A DNA stretch of 63,202 bases from Desulfoscipio geothermicus (GCA_016841905.1 JAENYF010000012.1:1-63202); one strand, 5' to 3'; counted from the stretch's first letter, positions 26,993-37,667 are shown. Program-made: numbers and translations. The notes: generated from the letters alone by a model not told the origin.

Positions 26993-28594
26993 TCATTGAT
27001 TGCTTGTATTAAACCTTACATAAAACGTTGTCCCTTTTGAACCCGTTTTAATATCTATTTGAGCGTTATTTCTCTGTGCTATGCTATAACAAACTGCAAG
27101 CCCCAGGCCGGTCCCATTGTCCTTGGTTGTAAAAAACGGTGTTCCTATCCTTTCCAGGATTTCCGGTGCAATCCCTGAACCCTGGTCTTGTACAGCCAGG
27201 ACAACCCCATCATCATCCTTGAATGTTTTGATGGTCAGCAGCCCCCCTGGCGACATTGCTTCAAGGCCGTTACGGACAAGATTATGGATTAGCTGTTTAA
27301 TCTCATTTCTATCAATAACTATGTAAGGAATATCACCAAGTTCAATATCAATATTTTTATCCTGCTTGATTGCTTCTGCATTGAGTAAAGGAAAGATTGT
27401 CCTAACCTTTTGATTCAGACTCTGTTTTCTTAACTCAACAGCCTTGTCCTTGGCCATTGAAAGAAACTCTGTGATAATGGAATTGGTCCTGTCAAGCTCC
27501 TCCAGCATTATATCCATATATACCTTGTCCTGAGAATATCTGTCCTTTTCTTTAAGTAATTGCAGGAAACCTCTAACCGTTGTCATCGGGTTCCTGATTT
27601 CGTGACCAATTCCGGCAGACATTTCCCCTACCAAGTTTAGACGGTCCAAGCGGGCCATTTCATTTTGGTAGCGGCGAAGTTCGGTTATATTGTGATGTAT
27701 TGCAATATAACACTTCTCATTATTCCAAGTTATAGCGACTCCTGAAAGCAAAACTGTCTTTATTTCACCCGATTTTGTAAAGAAACGCACCTCTTTATTG
27801 TTGAAAAAACCTTCATTCGTAACTGCTTCTACAAATTTTTCCCGTTCCCCGGGGTCCACCCAGAAATTTACATCAACTGTTCTTGCCCCAATCAATTCAT
27901 CCCTGGTAGAACCATAATAATTTAGAGTAGCCTCATTGGCTTCAATAATTGTCCAATTTTTTAGAGACATAATAAACATTGGAATTGGGTTCACATTAAA
28001 AATTGTATAGAATAATTCTTTTGATTTTCGCAAAGCCTCTTCCGCATTCTTTTGTACAGTGATATCCACTAAAGAAGCAAGTATACATTTTTCACCATCT
28101 ACATTTAATAAATTAGCGGTTGCAACTAAAGAACTAATTTCACCTGACTTTCTTCTAAACTTAAATTCGCAATTTCTGGCATAACCATTATCTAGCAGTT
28201 TTTTGTTAACATCCTGCCTTTCCTTCAGATCCACCCAGACACCCAGCTCTAAAACACTTCTGCCGATCATCTCTTCCCGGCTATAACCCAATACTTCTGC
28301 ATAGCTGCTGTTTACATCAATATATATATCGTCTCTAAACCTTATAATAGCCATCATCGTTTGATTATGATGAAATGCTTTATAGAATTTATCTTCGGAC
28401 AAACAAAGAGCTTTTTCCGCCTTGTTTTGTTTTTCAACTTCTTCTTTAAGCCTTATAATTTCTGCTTTAAGCTCTTGGATAATCGCTGTTTTATCCTCGT
28501 TAGGCAGAGAACTAATCTGGTCAATCGTACTGGGTGTGGCAGCACGATTAGCAGATTGCCCAGAAATGCCATCGTCAATAGTAGGCAAGGCCAA
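26993..28594 (-). CDS. PAS-domain sensor histidine kinase
   Basis: 533 residues, no membrane helix. A coiled-coil start ([20 protein letters not shown], about 42-61) leads to two PAS domains (about 65-185 and 190-310). The kinase core has phospho-acceptor His331 in [18 protein letters not shown]-box [15 protein letters not shown], and AVQDQGSGI followed by [17 protein letters not shown]. This core is very like that of the edge kinase at 1-2255. TTG start with AAAGGA about six bases upstream. No response regulator adjoins it; a sporulation-type phosphorelay role is inference. Confidence 0.92.
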   Translation of the reverse strand: MALPTIDDGISGQSANRAATPSTIDQISSLPNEDKTAIIQELKAEIIRLKEEVEKQNKAEKALCLSEDKFYKAFHHNQTMMAIIRFRDDIYIDVNSSYAEVLGYSREEMIGRSVLELGVWVDLKERQDVNKKLLDNGYARNCEFKFRRKSGEISSLVATANLLNVDGEKCILASLVDITVQKNAEEALRKSKELFYTIFNVNPIPMFIMSLKNWTIIEANEATLNYYGSTRDELIGARTVDVNFWVDPGEREKFVEAVTNEGFFNNKEVRFFTKSGEIKTVLLSGVAITWNNEKCYIAIHHNITELRRYQNEMARLDRLNLVGEMSAGIGHEIRNPMTTVRGFLQLLKEKDRYSQDKVYMDIMLEELDRTNSIITEFLSMAKDKAVELRKQSLNQKVRTIFPLLNAEAIKQDKNIDIELGDIPYIVIDRNEIKQLIHNLVRNGLEAMSPGGLLTIKTFKDDDGVVLAVQDQGSGIAPEILERIGTPFFTTKDNGTGLGLAVCYSIAQRNNAQIDIKTGSKGTTFYVRFNTSNQ

Positions 28595-29100
28595 GTATCA
28601 TCCTTTCATTGATGAAATTGTGGCATATTTAATTAATTAAACATGCCAATTTGTTATACCTTCCAGAACACATGTAAATTATTCAAAAATAGAAAAATAT
28701 TTGTTTTCCAACCTATAAATTAATTTCGCAAGATCAAAGCTATCAACCGTGGTAATATCTTTCTTTATTGCCGTTTATGATACAATGGCAGTAAAGAGCC
28801 GGGAAATTCATCGAGCGGCCCGGGCGGCAGGATCCATTGTTTAAACACAATAAAACTGCATACAATAACCAGTAGTTTGCGTAAATTAGAAATGCATTCC
28901 CAGTTTCATCATACCTACATTAAACATTTAGACATCCATGCCGCTAACGCGGCACCATCAGAATATGAAAATACAGAACACTTATGAAAATTAATGATAT
29001 TGGAAATTCTGAACGAAGTGAAGAATCCTTAGATCCTTCGCTAACGCTCAGGATGACACAAGATAGTAAACTGCCCTTGATAAAGATGGGGGGAGAGCAA
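28595..29100. other. Intergenic region upstream of malQ
   Basis: About 505 bases between divergent genes. It includes a TACAAT hexamer near 28780 that may be a -10 box, a GC-rich block near 28815-28835, and the palindromic repeat at 29006-29058. The open frame of malQ continues upstream to 28984 through this repeat, but without a ribosome site. Confidence 0.4.
29006..29058. repeat. Dispersed-type palindromic repeat
   Basis: Imperfect inverted repeat: TTCTGAACGAAGTGAAGAAT on the left and a right half starting ATCCTTCGCT and ending CTCAGGATGACA. This wording is that of a common bacterial interspersed palindrome (GAGCGAAGCGAAG / CTTCGCTTCGCTC type). It sits in the malQ leader, 43 bases before the ATG. 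Confidence 0.65.
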
Positions 29101-31164
29101 ATGGATAAGCAGAATAACACGCTGCATCAACTTTCCCAAATGTACGGGTTGCAAACAGCCTACCGGGATGCTGGAGGGCAACGCCGACCGGCTTCTACTG
29201 AATCGCTACTGGCCGCACTGCAAACGCTGGGCGCCTCATTAGCCAAGCCGACTGATGTGCCGGGCGCTCTGCGGCAAAGACGCCTGGAACAATGGCAACG
29301 CTGCTGCGAGCCGGTGACAGTGGCCTGGGAAGACCGACCAATACAAATCGGGCTGCGCCTGCCGGTGCGCTTGAGTAATAGCCGGGCTAACTGCCGGTTG
29401 GAGATGGAAAGCGGCGAAATACGGGAATGGTTTTGTGACCTGGCCATGCTTCCCCCGATGGAAGAAACTACGGTGGAAGGCGTCAATTATCAGGTTAAGC
29501 AGATCCCCCTGCCCGGCAGAGCGCCCCTGGGTTATCACCAGTGCACCATAGCCATGCCCGGTTTAACTTGCCAAACAATGCTGATAGCCGCTCCGCAAAA
29601 AGCTTATTTGCCCCCGAAGGAAGCCGCAGAACGCCTGTGGGGGGTGTTCATCCCCCTTTATGCACTGCGCTCCGAGCACAGTTGGGCGGCCGGAGATGTT
29701 GCTGATTTAGGACATTTACTGAGCTGGACACAAAGTCTGGGCGGCAGCATAGTAGGTACACTGCCACTATTAGCCGCTTTTTTGGATGAACCTTTCTCAC
29801 CCAGTCCCTACTCGCCTGCCAGCCGACTGTTCTGGAACGAGTTTTATCTAGACATAACCGCTGCCCCTGAGCTAAAATTATGTACAGAAGCCCAAAATTT
29901 ACTAAATTCAGCGGACTTCCAAGAAGAACTGGCCGCTTTGCGCCAGTCCCCCTACGTAGATTACCGCCGAGGTATGGTTGCAAAACGCCGGATACTGGAA
30001 TTACTGGCCCAGTGTTGCACCAGTTTACCGGACAGGGCGGCTGAACTGCACAGCTGGGCTTCCGCACACCCGGCAGCCCAGGATTACGCCCGTTTTCGGG
30101 CCACTATGGAAAAAAAGCACATGGTTTGGCCCCAGTGGCCAGTCCAAATGCGCAATGGCACACTACAGCCCGGGGATTATAAGCCATCGGACGAGCAGTA
30201 TCATTTATATGTGCAGTGGTTGGCTCAGGAGCAATTACAGGCTCTGTCCTGCCAAGCCCGTCGACGGGGGGCAGGCTTGTATCTCGATTTGCCGTTGGGG
30301 GTACACCAGGTAGGCTACGACGTATGGCGTGAGCAGCAAGCCTTTGCCCTGGAAGCCCAATGCGGCGCACCGCCGGATCAACTGAATGCCTCTGGGCAAA
30401 ATTGGGAATTTCCGCCCCTGCACCCCGAAGGCATCAGGCAACAGGGCTACCGATATTATATCTCCACCCTGCGCCACCACATGCAGCACGCCGGCATACT
30501 GCGGCTGGATCACATCATGGGCTTGCACCGGCTCTTTTGGATTCCCAGAGGCTTGACCGCCCAAGACGGGGTATACGTCAAATACCGTGCCGAGGAATTT
30601 TATGCTATACTGGCCTTGGAATCCCACCGCCACCGGACGCTGCTGGTGGGTGAAGATCTGGGTACCGTACCGCCGGCAGTCCGGGCATCCATGAGCAGGC
30701 ATAAGCTTTACCGGATGCATATTCTGCCCTTTGAACTCGGCCGGCTCAACCGCCGGGGCCCTAATTTGCCCCCGGCCAGGTCCCTGGCTGCGCTGAACAC
30801 CCATGACATGCCACCCTTTGCGGCATACTGGCAGCAGGAAAACCGGCGCAGCCGGCTGGGACTGTCCCGCTTTTTGTTTCGCCAGGACTGGTTGCCGACG
30901 CCCATTGCTCATCCCGGCCAGGTCTTAAAGGGTTGTTTGCAGCACCTGGCAGCCAGCCGGGCACGGATAATGCTGGTTAATTTGGAAGACCTATGGTTGG
31001 AAACAGCACCCCAGAATGTTCCAGGTACCACCAAAGAATATCCTAACTGGCAGCGTAAGGCCAGGCATGATATCGAGGATTTCACCCGGCTGCCTGGTGT
31101 TTTAAGCACATTGCGGTCAATCAACCTGCTGAGAAAGCGGAAAATAGGCAGAAAATTTAATTAA
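29101..31164 (+). CDS. malQ: 4-alpha-glucanotransferase (amylomaltase)
   Basis: 687 residues, GH77. It transfers alpha-1,4-glucan segments between chains and releases glucose in maltodextrin or glycogen turnover. Catalytic motifs are visible: LRLDHIMGLHRLFW with the nucleophile Asp, LLVGEDLGTVP with the acid/base Glu, and NTHDMPPFAAYW with the stabilising Asp. The N-terminal ~170 residues are the extra beta domains seen in the longer bacterial MalQ type. I chose the ATG at 29101 because GGGGGGAG precedes it; the frame is open back to 28984 only because a palindromic repeat is translatable. The GH57 gene follows about 170 bases later. Confidence 0.93.
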   Translation: MDKQNNTLHQLSQMYGLQTAYRDAGGQRRPASTESLLAALQTLGASLAKPTDVPGALRQRRLEQWQRCCEPVTVAWEDRPIQIGLRLPVRLSNSRANCRLEMESGEIREWFCDLAMLPPMEETTVEGVNYQVKQIPLPGRAPLGYHQCTIAMPGLTCQTMLIAAPQKAYLPPKEAAERLWGVFIPLYALRSEHSWAAGDVADLGHLLSWTQSLGGSIVGTLPLLAAFLDEPFSPSPYSPASRLFWNEFYLDITAAPELKLCTEAQNLLNSADFQEELAALRQSPYVDYRRGMVAKRRILELLAQCCTSLPDRAAELHSWASAHPAAQDYARFRATMEKKHMVWPQWPVQMRNGTLQPGDYKPSDEQYHLYVQWLAQEQLQALSCQARRRGAGLYLDLPLGVHQVGYDVWREQQAFALEAQCGAPPDQLNASGQNWEFPPLHPEGIRQQGYRYYISTLRHHMQHAGILRLDHIMGLHRLFWIPRGLTAQDGVYVKYRAEEFYAILALESHRHRTLLVGEDLGTVPPAVRASMSRHKLYRMHILPFELGRLNRRGPNLPPARSLAALNTHDMPPFAAYWQQENRRSRLGLSRFLFRQDWLPTPIAHPGQVLKGCLQHLAASRARIMLVNLEDLWLETAPQNVPGTTKEYPNWQRKARHDIEDFTRLPGVLSTLRSINLLRKRKIGRKFN

Positions 31165-31337
31165 CATTGAAACGGTCCAAGCTGAATTTAACGAAGACCG
31201 GCTCATTTTGATAAATAGACGCCTGGCATAAGGCTAGGCTAACCAGTGTAAACTACCTTCATATACAGCAACAGGACAATTTATGTACTCATATAATAAT
31301 GTAAGCTTAAAGTTTCCCCTGAAGAAAGGATGTTAAA

Positions 31338-33770
31338 ATGGAACGCTTTCTTTGTATTCACGGCCATTTTTACCAGCCACCCCGGGAAAACCCTTGGCTT
31401 GAATTCCTTGAGATTCAGGATTCGGCCTACCCTTACCATGATTGGAACGAACGGATCAATGCCGAATGCTATGCACCCAATACCGTAGCCCGTATTTTGA
31501 ACGATAAGGATTTAATTAGGAAAATTTTTAACAACTACTCCCGGATCAGTTTTAATTTCGGCCCCACCCTGCTGGATTGGCTGGAAACCAGTGACCCCGA
31601 GGTTTACGAGGAAATCATCAAAGCTGACCGGGACAGCCGCCGGCATTTTTCCGGACACGGCTCGGCGATAGCCCAGGCTTATAATCATATGATCATGCCG
31701 CTGGCGAGCAGCCGCGATAAACTTACCCAGGTGCGCTGGGGGATTGAGGATTTTAGATATCGTTTTGGGCGGGATCCAGAGGGCATGTGGTTGCCCGAAA
31801 CTGCTGTGGATCTGGAAACGCTGGACATCCTGGCTCAGGAAGGGATTAAATTCACCATTTTATCGCCCTACCAGGCCCAGCGGGTACGGGCCATCGGAGG
31901 AGTTTGGCAGGAGGTAAACCCAGCGGGCATCGATTCCACCATGCCCTACCTGCTCCTTCTGCCCGAAACAGGACGCCAGATTAATATCTTCTTTTATAAT
32001 GGTCCAATTTCCCAGGCTGTAGCCTTTGAAAAACTGCTCTCCAATGGAGAACAGTTCGCCCACCGGCTGCTGAGCGGTTTTTCCGACCGCAGCGACCGGC
32101 CTGAACTGGTGCACATTGCCACCGATGGTGAAACCTACGGTCACCACCACCGGCACGGAGAAATGGCCCTGGCTTATGCTCTGGATTATATAGAGTGTCA
32201 TAAACTGGCCCGGATTACCAACTACGGTGAGTTCCTGGCCCTGTTCCCCCCCACTCATGAGGTGAAGATTAAAGAACAAACTGCCTGGAGCTGCGCCCAC
32301 GGAGTAGACCGTTGGCAGGATGACTGTGGCTGCCGTACCAACCAGCACCCGGGCTGGACCCAGACCTGGAGGGCACCGCTGCGCCGAGCCTTGAACTGGT
32401 TGCGCGACGCGATAACACCTGAGTACGAGAAACACGCCAGCCGGCTCTTTAAAGATCCCTGGACTGCCCGTGACGCATATATCGACGTGGTACTGGACCG
32501 TTCCCCGGAGAACAGAGAACGCTTCCTGGCCGAGCACGCTATACATCCATTGGACGACTCAGAACATGTGACCGCACTCAGTTTGCTGGAAATTCAGCGA
32601 CATGCCATGCTGATGTTCACCAGCTGTGGATGGTTTTTTGATGATGTATCAGGCATTGAAACGATCCAGGTACTCCAGTATGCCAGGCGGGTAATTCAAC
32701 TGGCCGGTAATATTTTTGCCATCCCGCTGGAACCGCAATTTCTGGAAATGCTAGCCCAGGCAAAAAGCAACGACCCCCGCTACCAGGACGGTGTATATAT
32801 CTATCATCATAAAATAACCCCGGCCATGGTGGATTTAACCAATGTGGGCGGCCACTATGCCACACTCTCTTTGTTTGAAAACTTCAGACGGATTTCCCGC
32901 ATTCGCTGTTATGAGGTAGAGAGACTGGATAATTATACCACGGAGGCCGGCTCTACTAAGTTCACCATCGGCAAAATACGGGTAACCTCCTTGGTGACAA
33001 TGGATTCAACCATCCTGTACTACTGTGCTATTTATTTCGCGGTACATAATGTCAGCTGCAGCATTCAGGAATTTTCTGATGAACAGCATTACCAGCAGCT
33101 GCGGGTAAAAGCCATCGATGCCTTTGAACGGGCAGATTTTCATAAAGTCATCCAGATGCTGGATAACTATTTTGAAAATGGTTCCTTTCTCTCATTAAAA
33201 GAGCTGTTCCGTGACCGGCAGCGAAGCATCTTAAGTAAAATATTAAACTCCACGTTGAAGGATATCGAGGCCGAATATAAGCAAATTTATCATTATAATG
33301 CCACGCTCATGCGGTTTTTGAAAGACTTAAAAATTCCTCTGCCACAAGCCCTGCTGTGTACCGCAGACCTGAACCTAAACGCGGAGCTGCGCCATGCCTT
33401 TGACGAACAAGAATTGGATATTGAGCATATTAATACCCTATTTAATGAAGCTAAAATGCTGGACATTAAGCTTGATGACGTCAGCTTGGGCTATGTGCTA
33501 AAGGCCAATATGGAAAAGACAGCGCAAAAGTTGTATTCCGAACCAATGAACCTGACCCTGCTAAACAACCTGGATACGATGACCGGCCTAACTCACGAAC
33601 TGCCCTTTGAAATTGAGTTATGGAAGATCCAAAATATTTACTACCGGTTGCTGCATGACTTTTATCCCTATCTGCAGCGTAAAGCAGAACAGGGAGACAA
33701 GGATACCCTGGCCTGGGTAGAACTGTTTAAAACCCTGGGGGGAAAATTGCATATGCAAATAAGTAAATAA
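31338..33770 (+). CDS. GH57-family glycoside hydrolase (alpha-amylase-like)
   Basis: 810 residues, cytosolic. The N-terminus FLCIHGHFYQPPRENPW and motifs DPEGMWLPETAVDLETLDIL and HIATDGETYGHHH are GH57 signatures; the last holds the catalytic Asp candidate. The C-terminal half (about 430-810) corresponds to the long DUF3536-type extension of this subfamily. Likely an intracellular alpha-glucan hydrolase or branching-type enzyme acting with MalQ. ATG with AAAGGA upstream; a strong terminator follows at 33781. Confidence 0.9.
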   Translation: MERFLCIHGHFYQPPRENPWLEFLEIQDSAYPYHDWNERINAECYAPNTVARILNDKDLIRKIFNNYSRISFNFGPTLLDWLETSDPEVYEEIIKADRDSRRHFSGHGSAIAQAYNHMIMPLASSRDKLTQVRWGIEDFRYRFGRDPEGMWLPETAVDLETLDILAQEGIKFTILSPYQAQRVRAIGGVWQEVNPAGIDSTMPYLLLLPETGRQINIFFYNGPISQAVAFEKLLSNGEQFAHRLLSGFSDRSDRPELVHIATDGETYGHHHRHGEMALAYALDYIECHKLARITNYGEFLALFPPTHEVKIKEQTAWSCAHGVDRWQDDCGCRTNQHPGWTQTWRAPLRRALNWLRDAITPEYEKHASRLFKDPWTARDAYIDVVLDRSPENRERFLAEHAIHPLDDSEHVTALSLLEIQRHAMLMFTSCGWFFDDVSGIETIQVLQYARRVIQLAGNIFAIPLEPQFLEMLAQAKSNDPRYQDGVYIYHHKITPAMVDLTNVGGHYATLSLFENFRRISRIRCYEVERLDNYTTEAGSTKFTIGKIRVTSLVTMDSTILYYCAIYFAVHNVSCSIQEFSDEQHYQQLRVKAIDAFERADFHKVIQMLDNYFENGSFLSLKELFRDRQRSILSKILNSTLKDIEAEYKQIYHYNATLMRFLKDLKIPLPQALLCTADLNLNAELRHAFDEQELDIEHINTLFNEAKMLDIKLDDVSLGYVLKANMEKTAQKLYSEPMNLTLLNNLDTMTGLTHELPFEIELWKIQNIYYRLLHDFYPYLQRKAEQGDKDTLAWVELFKTLGGKLHMQISK

Positions 33771-33780
33771 TTCAAGAAAT

Positions 33781-33818
33781 AATACCCGGCCGCTTTTAGC
33801 TGCCGGGTATTATTTCCT
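33781..33818 (+). terminator. Terminator after the GH57 gene
   Basis: 10-bp stem (33781-33790 with 33802-33811) followed by a U-rich tract. It lies 11 bases after the stop at 33770 and closes the glucan-enzyme unit. Confidence 0.85.
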
Positions 33819-33875
33819 CAATATGCACTTATGGTTATGCCATCACTAAAAATAAAACCAGACGCGCCGTGAAGG

Positions 33876-34226
33876 TTATTCTTCCATTTCCAGTGCGGTT
33901 ACAGTTACATTAATGGTGTTGACCGTTAAATCTGTCATAGCTTCAATCTTTTCCTGAACCTTGCACTGTACGTTTTGTGCTACCTCCCGCAGAGATAGCC
34001 CATATTTTACCATAATAGCCAGGTCAACAGTTAAATTTTTCCCGTCTATCGATATTTTATTGATATGAGAATCGCTTTTACGGCTTAGAATATTTCCTGT
34101 ACTGCGGCTTTCAATGCCGGCAACACCCTCTACTTCGGCCATAGCCATATTGACCATGGTTTTAATTACCTCGTCGTTATACCTGATTGCACCAAGGGTG
34201 TCTTGTTCGGATGGATCCGTTTTCAT
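33876..34226 (-). CDS. Asp23/Gls24-family envelope stress protein
   Basis: 116 residues. GAIRYNDEVIKTMVNMAMAE, EVEGVAGIESR, LTVDLAIMVKYGLSLREVAQ and TDLTVNTINVTVTALEM follow the family pattern (YloU/Asp23). These proteins are abundant, membrane-associated through partners, and tied to envelope stress or alkaline shock in Firmicutes. ATG with AAGGAGG upstream and a promoter at 34260-34287. Single-gene unit. Confidence 0.92.
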   Translation of the reverse strand: MKTDPSEQDTLGAIRYNDEVIKTMVNMAMAEVEGVAGIESRSTGNILSRKSDSHINKISIDGKNLTVDLAIMVKYGLSLREVAQNVQCKVQEKIEAMTDLTVNTINVTVTALEMEE

Positions 34227-34259
34227 AAAAAGCCTCCTTGTTGATAACTTATTGTTTAT

Positions 34260-34287
34260 ATTTTACCATAATTATACTCTTTGTAAA
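34260..34287 (-). promoter_or_regulatory. Promoter of the Asp23-family gene
   Basis: Minus strand TTTACA (34282-34287) and TAAAAT (34260-34265) with a 16-base spacer, about 35 bases before the ATG at 34226. Confidence 0.55.
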
Positions 34288-34427
34288 GCGCTACCGGACA
34301 AGCTATCCATAATCTGTCAATATTGCATGGATTTATCGTAATAATTCTGGATTTTCTAATAATAAAAGTATATAATATAATAGTGCCCATAATGATATTC
34401 CTTTAGTTAGGAACTGAGGTGTAAAAT

Positions 34428-34607
34428 ATGCTATGTAAAGATTGCCTGCATTTTAAGCAGTGGAAGAAAATTGAAGCTTGCGTTTGTAAAAAAACTAACC
34501 AACAAGTGAACGCCGACAAACGACTGTGTGATGATTTTATCAGCAAGTCAGGGCTGACTGATGAATGGGGAGAATCTACCACTGATGGACACAATTGCTA
34601 TGACTAA
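34428..34607 (+). CDS. Small Cys-rich protein (59 residues)
   Basis: MLCKDCLHFKQWKK then CVCKK and LCDDF: cysteines at 3, 6, 18, 20, 34 and 57 suggest a small zinc- or iron-binding knuckle (CxxC ... CxC ... C). ATG with GAGGTG seven to eight bases upstream and a strong terminator 31 bases after the stop, so a real stand-alone gene is likely despite its length. The N-terminal C-x2-C-x2-F pattern with later Cys resembles short uncharacterised Firmicute proteins. Function unknown. Confidence 0.7.
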   Translation: MLCKDCLHFKQWKKIEACVCKKTNQQVNADKRLCDDFISKSGLTDEWGESTTDGHNCYD

Positions 34608-34638
34608 ACTACGCTAATTAAATTATCAACTTTTTGAA

Positions 34639-34664
34639 AATCCGGGTTCACCCGGGTTTTTTTT
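34639..34664 (+). terminator. Terminator after the small Cys-rich gene
   Basis: 8-pair stem (34639-34646 with 34651-34658, one U-G pair), TTCA loop, then a run of U residues to 34664. Confidence 0.85.
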
Positions 34665-34690
34665 ATCTGTTTTCTCAATATATTAAGCTA

Positions 34691-34718
34691 AAGCTGCCCG
34701 CATTTCACCGGGCAGCTT
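34691..34718 (-). terminator. Hairpin after clpB
   Basis: 10-bp stem AAGCTGCCCG (34691-34700) with its complement at 34709-34718, 15 bases after the clpB stop. The leftward U-tract is weak but the position suits a terminator of the chaperone operon. Confidence 0.6.
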
Positions 34719-34732
34719 GTTTAGACTTTGCT

Positions 34733-37321
34733 TTACTCGAAACGCAATTTTCCATCTTCCGCCCGCAGGGTAACAGTTTGCTGGGGCCCCACTTCCCCCT
34801 TGATAATCATTCGGGAAAGGGCGGTTTCCACCGACTGTTGAATAACCCGCTTGAGCGGCCGGGCGCCGTAAACCGGCTCATAGCCTTGATTGGCCAATAA
34901 ATTTAAGGCGCTTTCCTCCCAGGCCAGCTTAATGCCTATACCGGCGTAAATACGTCTGGCCAGGTTTTCCAGGAGCAGACCCGCAATTTGCCGCACTTGG
35001 GCCTGGTTCAGGGCGTGGAACACCACGGTTTCATCCACCCGGTTTAAAAACTCAGGGCGGAAATGCTGCCGCAATATGCCCAGCACGGCCTCCTTCATTT
35101 GGTTATAATCACCGCCGCGCTCCTGATAGGCCAGTATCTCGTGACTGCCCAGGTTGGAGGTCATAATGACCACCGTGTTCTGAAAATTAACGGTGCGCCC
35201 CTGCCCGTCGGTGAGCCGGCCGTCATCCAACAGCTGCAGCAGCACATTAAATACATCCTGGTGGGCCTTTTCAATCTCATCCAGCAAAAGCACCGAGTAA
35301 GGTTTGCGCCGCACCGCTTCGGTTAGCTGGCCACCCTCCTCATACCCTACGTAACCGGGAGGTGCGCCAATAAGCCGGGCCACGGTATGCTTTTCCATAT
35401 ATTCCGACATATCCAGCCGGGTCATATTGCGCTCATCGTCAAACAGGGCCTGTGCCAGAGCTCTGGCTAGCTCAGTTTTACCAACACCGGTGGGTCCCAG
35501 GAAAATGAAACTACCAATTGGCCGGTGCGGGTCTTTGATGCCGGCCCGAGCACGCAGCACGGCATCGGCCACTGCCCGCACCGCCTCATCCTGACCAACC
35601 ACCCGCTTATGCAGTTCATCATCCAGGTGGATGAGTTTTTCCCTTTCGCCTTCCATTAACTTGGTCACCGGGATACCCGTCCAGCGGCTCACCACCCGGG
35701 CGATATCCTCTTCATCCACTTCTTCTTTGAGCAGCATGCCATGCTTTTGCTTGCCGGACAGGTGTTCTTCCTCGCTTTTCAAGCGACGCTCCAGTTCATT
35801 CAACCGGCCGTACTTCAGCTCGGCCAAGCGATTTAAATCATACTCCCGCTCGGCCCGCTCAATTTCCTGGCGGGTTTCTTCAATTTCCTTTTTCAGCTGG
35901 CGCAACCGGGAGATAGCCTGCTTTTCCACCTGCCACTGAGCCTGCATAGCGCCGGACTCTTCCCGCAGCTCGGCCAGTTCAGCCTTGAGTTTTTTCAATC
36001 GCTCCGCGGATGCGGGATCGGTTTCCTTGTTTAGCGCAGCCTCTTCAATTTCCAGCTGCATTATCCGGCGGGTAATTTCATCCAGCTCGGCCGGCATGCT
36101 ATCGATTTCAGTGCGCAGGCGGGCCCCCGCTTCATCCATCAGGTCAATGGCTTTATCCGGCAAAAAACGGTCGGAAATGTAACGGTCGGACAAAGTAGCT
36201 GCCGCCACCAGCGCGCTATCCTGGATGCGTACCCCGTGGTGCACTTCATAGCGTTCCTTGAGGCCTCGCAATATGGAAATGGTGTCCTCCACCGAGGGCG
36301 GCTGAACCTGCACGGGCTGGAAACGCCTTTCCAGCGCAGCATCCTTTTCCACGTTTTTGCGGTATTCATCCAGGGTAGTGGCACCAATGGTCCGCAGTTC
36401 TCCACGGGCCAGCATGGGCTTTAATAAATTACCTGCATCCATTGCTCCTTCTGCTTTACCGGCCCCCACCACGGTATGCAGTTCGTCAATAAACAAAATA
36501 ATTTGCCCCTGGGATTGCTGCACCTCTTTAAGCACAGCCTTCAGCCGTTCCTCGAACTCGCCCCGGTACTTGGCCCCGGCCACCAGCGCGCCCATATCGA
36601 GCCCGATGATGCGCTTTTCTTTCAAACCTTCGGGCACGTCACCGGCCACAATGCGCCGGGCCAAGCCTTCCACAATGGCGGTCTTACCCACGCCAGGCTC
36701 CCCGATGAGCACGGGATTGTTCTTAGTGCGCCGGGAGAGTATTTCCATGACCCGCCGAATTTCGTTATCCCTGCCGATCACCGGGTCCAGCTTGCCCTCA
36801 GCAGCCAGTTTGGTCATGTCCCGACCGTAACGCTCCAGAGACTCGTACGTCTCTTCGGGGTTTTCACCGGTTACCCGTTGGTTGCCCCGCACCGCCCGCA
36901 GTGAGTTGAGCAGCGCGTCCCTGGTCAGACCGTTTTTGCGCAACAAGTCGCGGGTTTCCGATTCCCCCTCCTCCAGTAAGGCCAATAGCAAGTGTTCTAC
37001 GCTGATGTAGTCATCCTTCATGTCCCGGGCTTCTTTTTCAGCCTGAGCCAGAATCCGGGCCAGAGAGCTACTTAGATGCAATGAGCTTTCATAGCCCGTG
37101 ACAGACGGAATTTTTTTTAAGACGGCCTCTACCTGGCTAGTTAAGTTAACTTGACTAACTCCGGCATGCTCCAAAAAGCGGGCTGCCATGCCTCCTTCCT
37201 GGGCCAGCAGCGCCGCCAGCAGGTGTTTCCCCGTGACCTCCTGGTGATGCCTGGCAGCGGCTAGTTGCTGGGCTGCAGCCAGGGCTTCCCGCGATCTTTG
37301 TGTGTAATGGTTGATATCCAT
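34733..37321 (-). CDS. clpB: ATP-dependent disaggregase ClpB
   Basis: 862 residues, full length. Clp N-domain (1 to about 145), first AAA+ module with [13 protein letters not shown] near 200, the long coiled-coil M domain (about 400-530, rich in [15 protein letters not shown]-type heptads), second AAA+ module with [13 protein letters not shown] near 600, and the C-terminal small domain. It resolves protein aggregates together with DnaK. The ATG at 37321 has GGAGG 11 bases upstream; a GTG at 37333 has the ribosome site touching it. It is the last gene of dnaK-dnaJ-cbpM-clpB. Confidence 0.96.
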   Translation of the reverse strand: MDINHYTQRSREALAAAQQLAAARHHQEVTGKHLLAALLAQEGGMAARFLEHAGVSQVNLTSQVEAVLKKIPSVTGYESSLHLSSSLARILAQAEKEARDMKDDYISVEHLLLALLEEGESETRDLLRKNGLTRDALLNSLRAVRGNQRVTGENPEETYESLERYGRDMTKLAAEGKLDPVIGRDNEIRRVMEILSRRTKNNPVLIGEPGVGKTAIVEGLARRIVAGDVPEGLKEKRIIGLDMGALVAGAKYRGEFEERLKAVLKEVQQSQGQIILFIDELHTVVGAGKAEGAMDAGNLLKPMLARGELRTIGATTLDEYRKNVEKDAALERRFQPVQVQPPSVEDTISILRGLKERYEVHHGVRIQDSALVAAATLSDRYISDRFLPDKAIDLMDEAGARLRTEIDSMPAELDEITRRIMQLEIEEAALNKETDPASAERLKKLKAELAELREESGAMQAQWQVEKQAISRLRQLKKEIEETRQEIERAEREYDLNRLAELKYGRLNELERRLKSEEEHLSGKQKHGMLLKEEVDEEDIARVVSRWTGIPVTKLMEGEREKLIHLDDELHKRVVGQDEAVRAVADAVLRARAGIKDPHRPIGSFIFLGPTGVGKTELARALAQALFDDERNMTRLDMSEYMEKHTVARLIGAPPGYVGYEEGGQLTEAVRRKPYSVLLLDEIEKAHQDVFNVLLQLLDDGRLTDGQGRTVNFQNTVVIMTSNLGSHEILAYQERGGDYNQMKEAVLGILRQHFRPEFLNRVDETVVFHALNQAQVRQIAGLLLENLARRIYAGIGIKLAWEESALNLLANQGYEPVYGARPLKRVIQQSVETALSRMIIKGEVGPQQTVTLRAEDGKLRFE

Positions 37322-37367
37322 AGATTTGTCCACCTCCTCTTAGTTCTAATTGTTATACTTTAGCTTT

Positions 37368-37667
37368 TCACCTATAATTTTTGAATTTTTCCATTTCATC
37401 CTCTAATTGTTCAATACGTTCGAGCAAATCCATTATGATAACCGCCCCGGTTAAGTTTACCCCGAGGGTTTGACGCAAGCGCAGAAACCGGTATAATCGT
37501 TGCACCTGTTGCACAGGTATGCTCCCGTGGCGCACCTCAATAACACCGAATTCAACCAGCTGCTGAATCAAATCAGGGTGTATGCCCAGACTCGCCAGCT
37601 CCACCCAGGCACCTTCATCACCTGCCGGCAGAGTATGTCTATATATCTGCATGTAGAACTGCGGCAC
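37368..37667 (-). CDS. cbpM: Chaperone modulator, CbpM-like
   Basis: 99 residues. A MerR-like N-terminal helical region (WVELASLGIHPDLIQQLVEF, GSIPVQQVQRLYRFLRLRQT) and a C-terminal coiled coil (LLERIEQLEDEMEKF) match CbpM, which binds the J-domain of CbpA and tunes its activity. It begins three bases after the dnaJ-like stop, so the two are translationally linked. This supports reading the upstream J-protein as CbpA-type. Confidence 0.85.
   Translation of the reverse strand: MPQFYMQIYRHTLPAGDEGAWVELASLGIHPDLIQQLVEFGVIEVRHGSIPVQQVQRLYRFLRLRQTLGVNLTGAVIIMDLLERIEQLEDEMEKFKNYR

Noticed and set aside
28984-29100. Upstream start of malQ
   Set aside because: The extra 39 codons translate a palindromic repeat and have no ribosome site, while GGGGGGAG precedes the ATG at 29101.
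30235-30912. Leftward open frame of 225 codons inside malQ
   Set aside because: No ribosome site or family pattern; the plus strand holds GH77 catalytic motifs here.
31860-32546. Leftward open frame of 228 codons inside the GH57 gene
   Set aside because: Antisense shadow; the plus strand carries the GH57 motifs.
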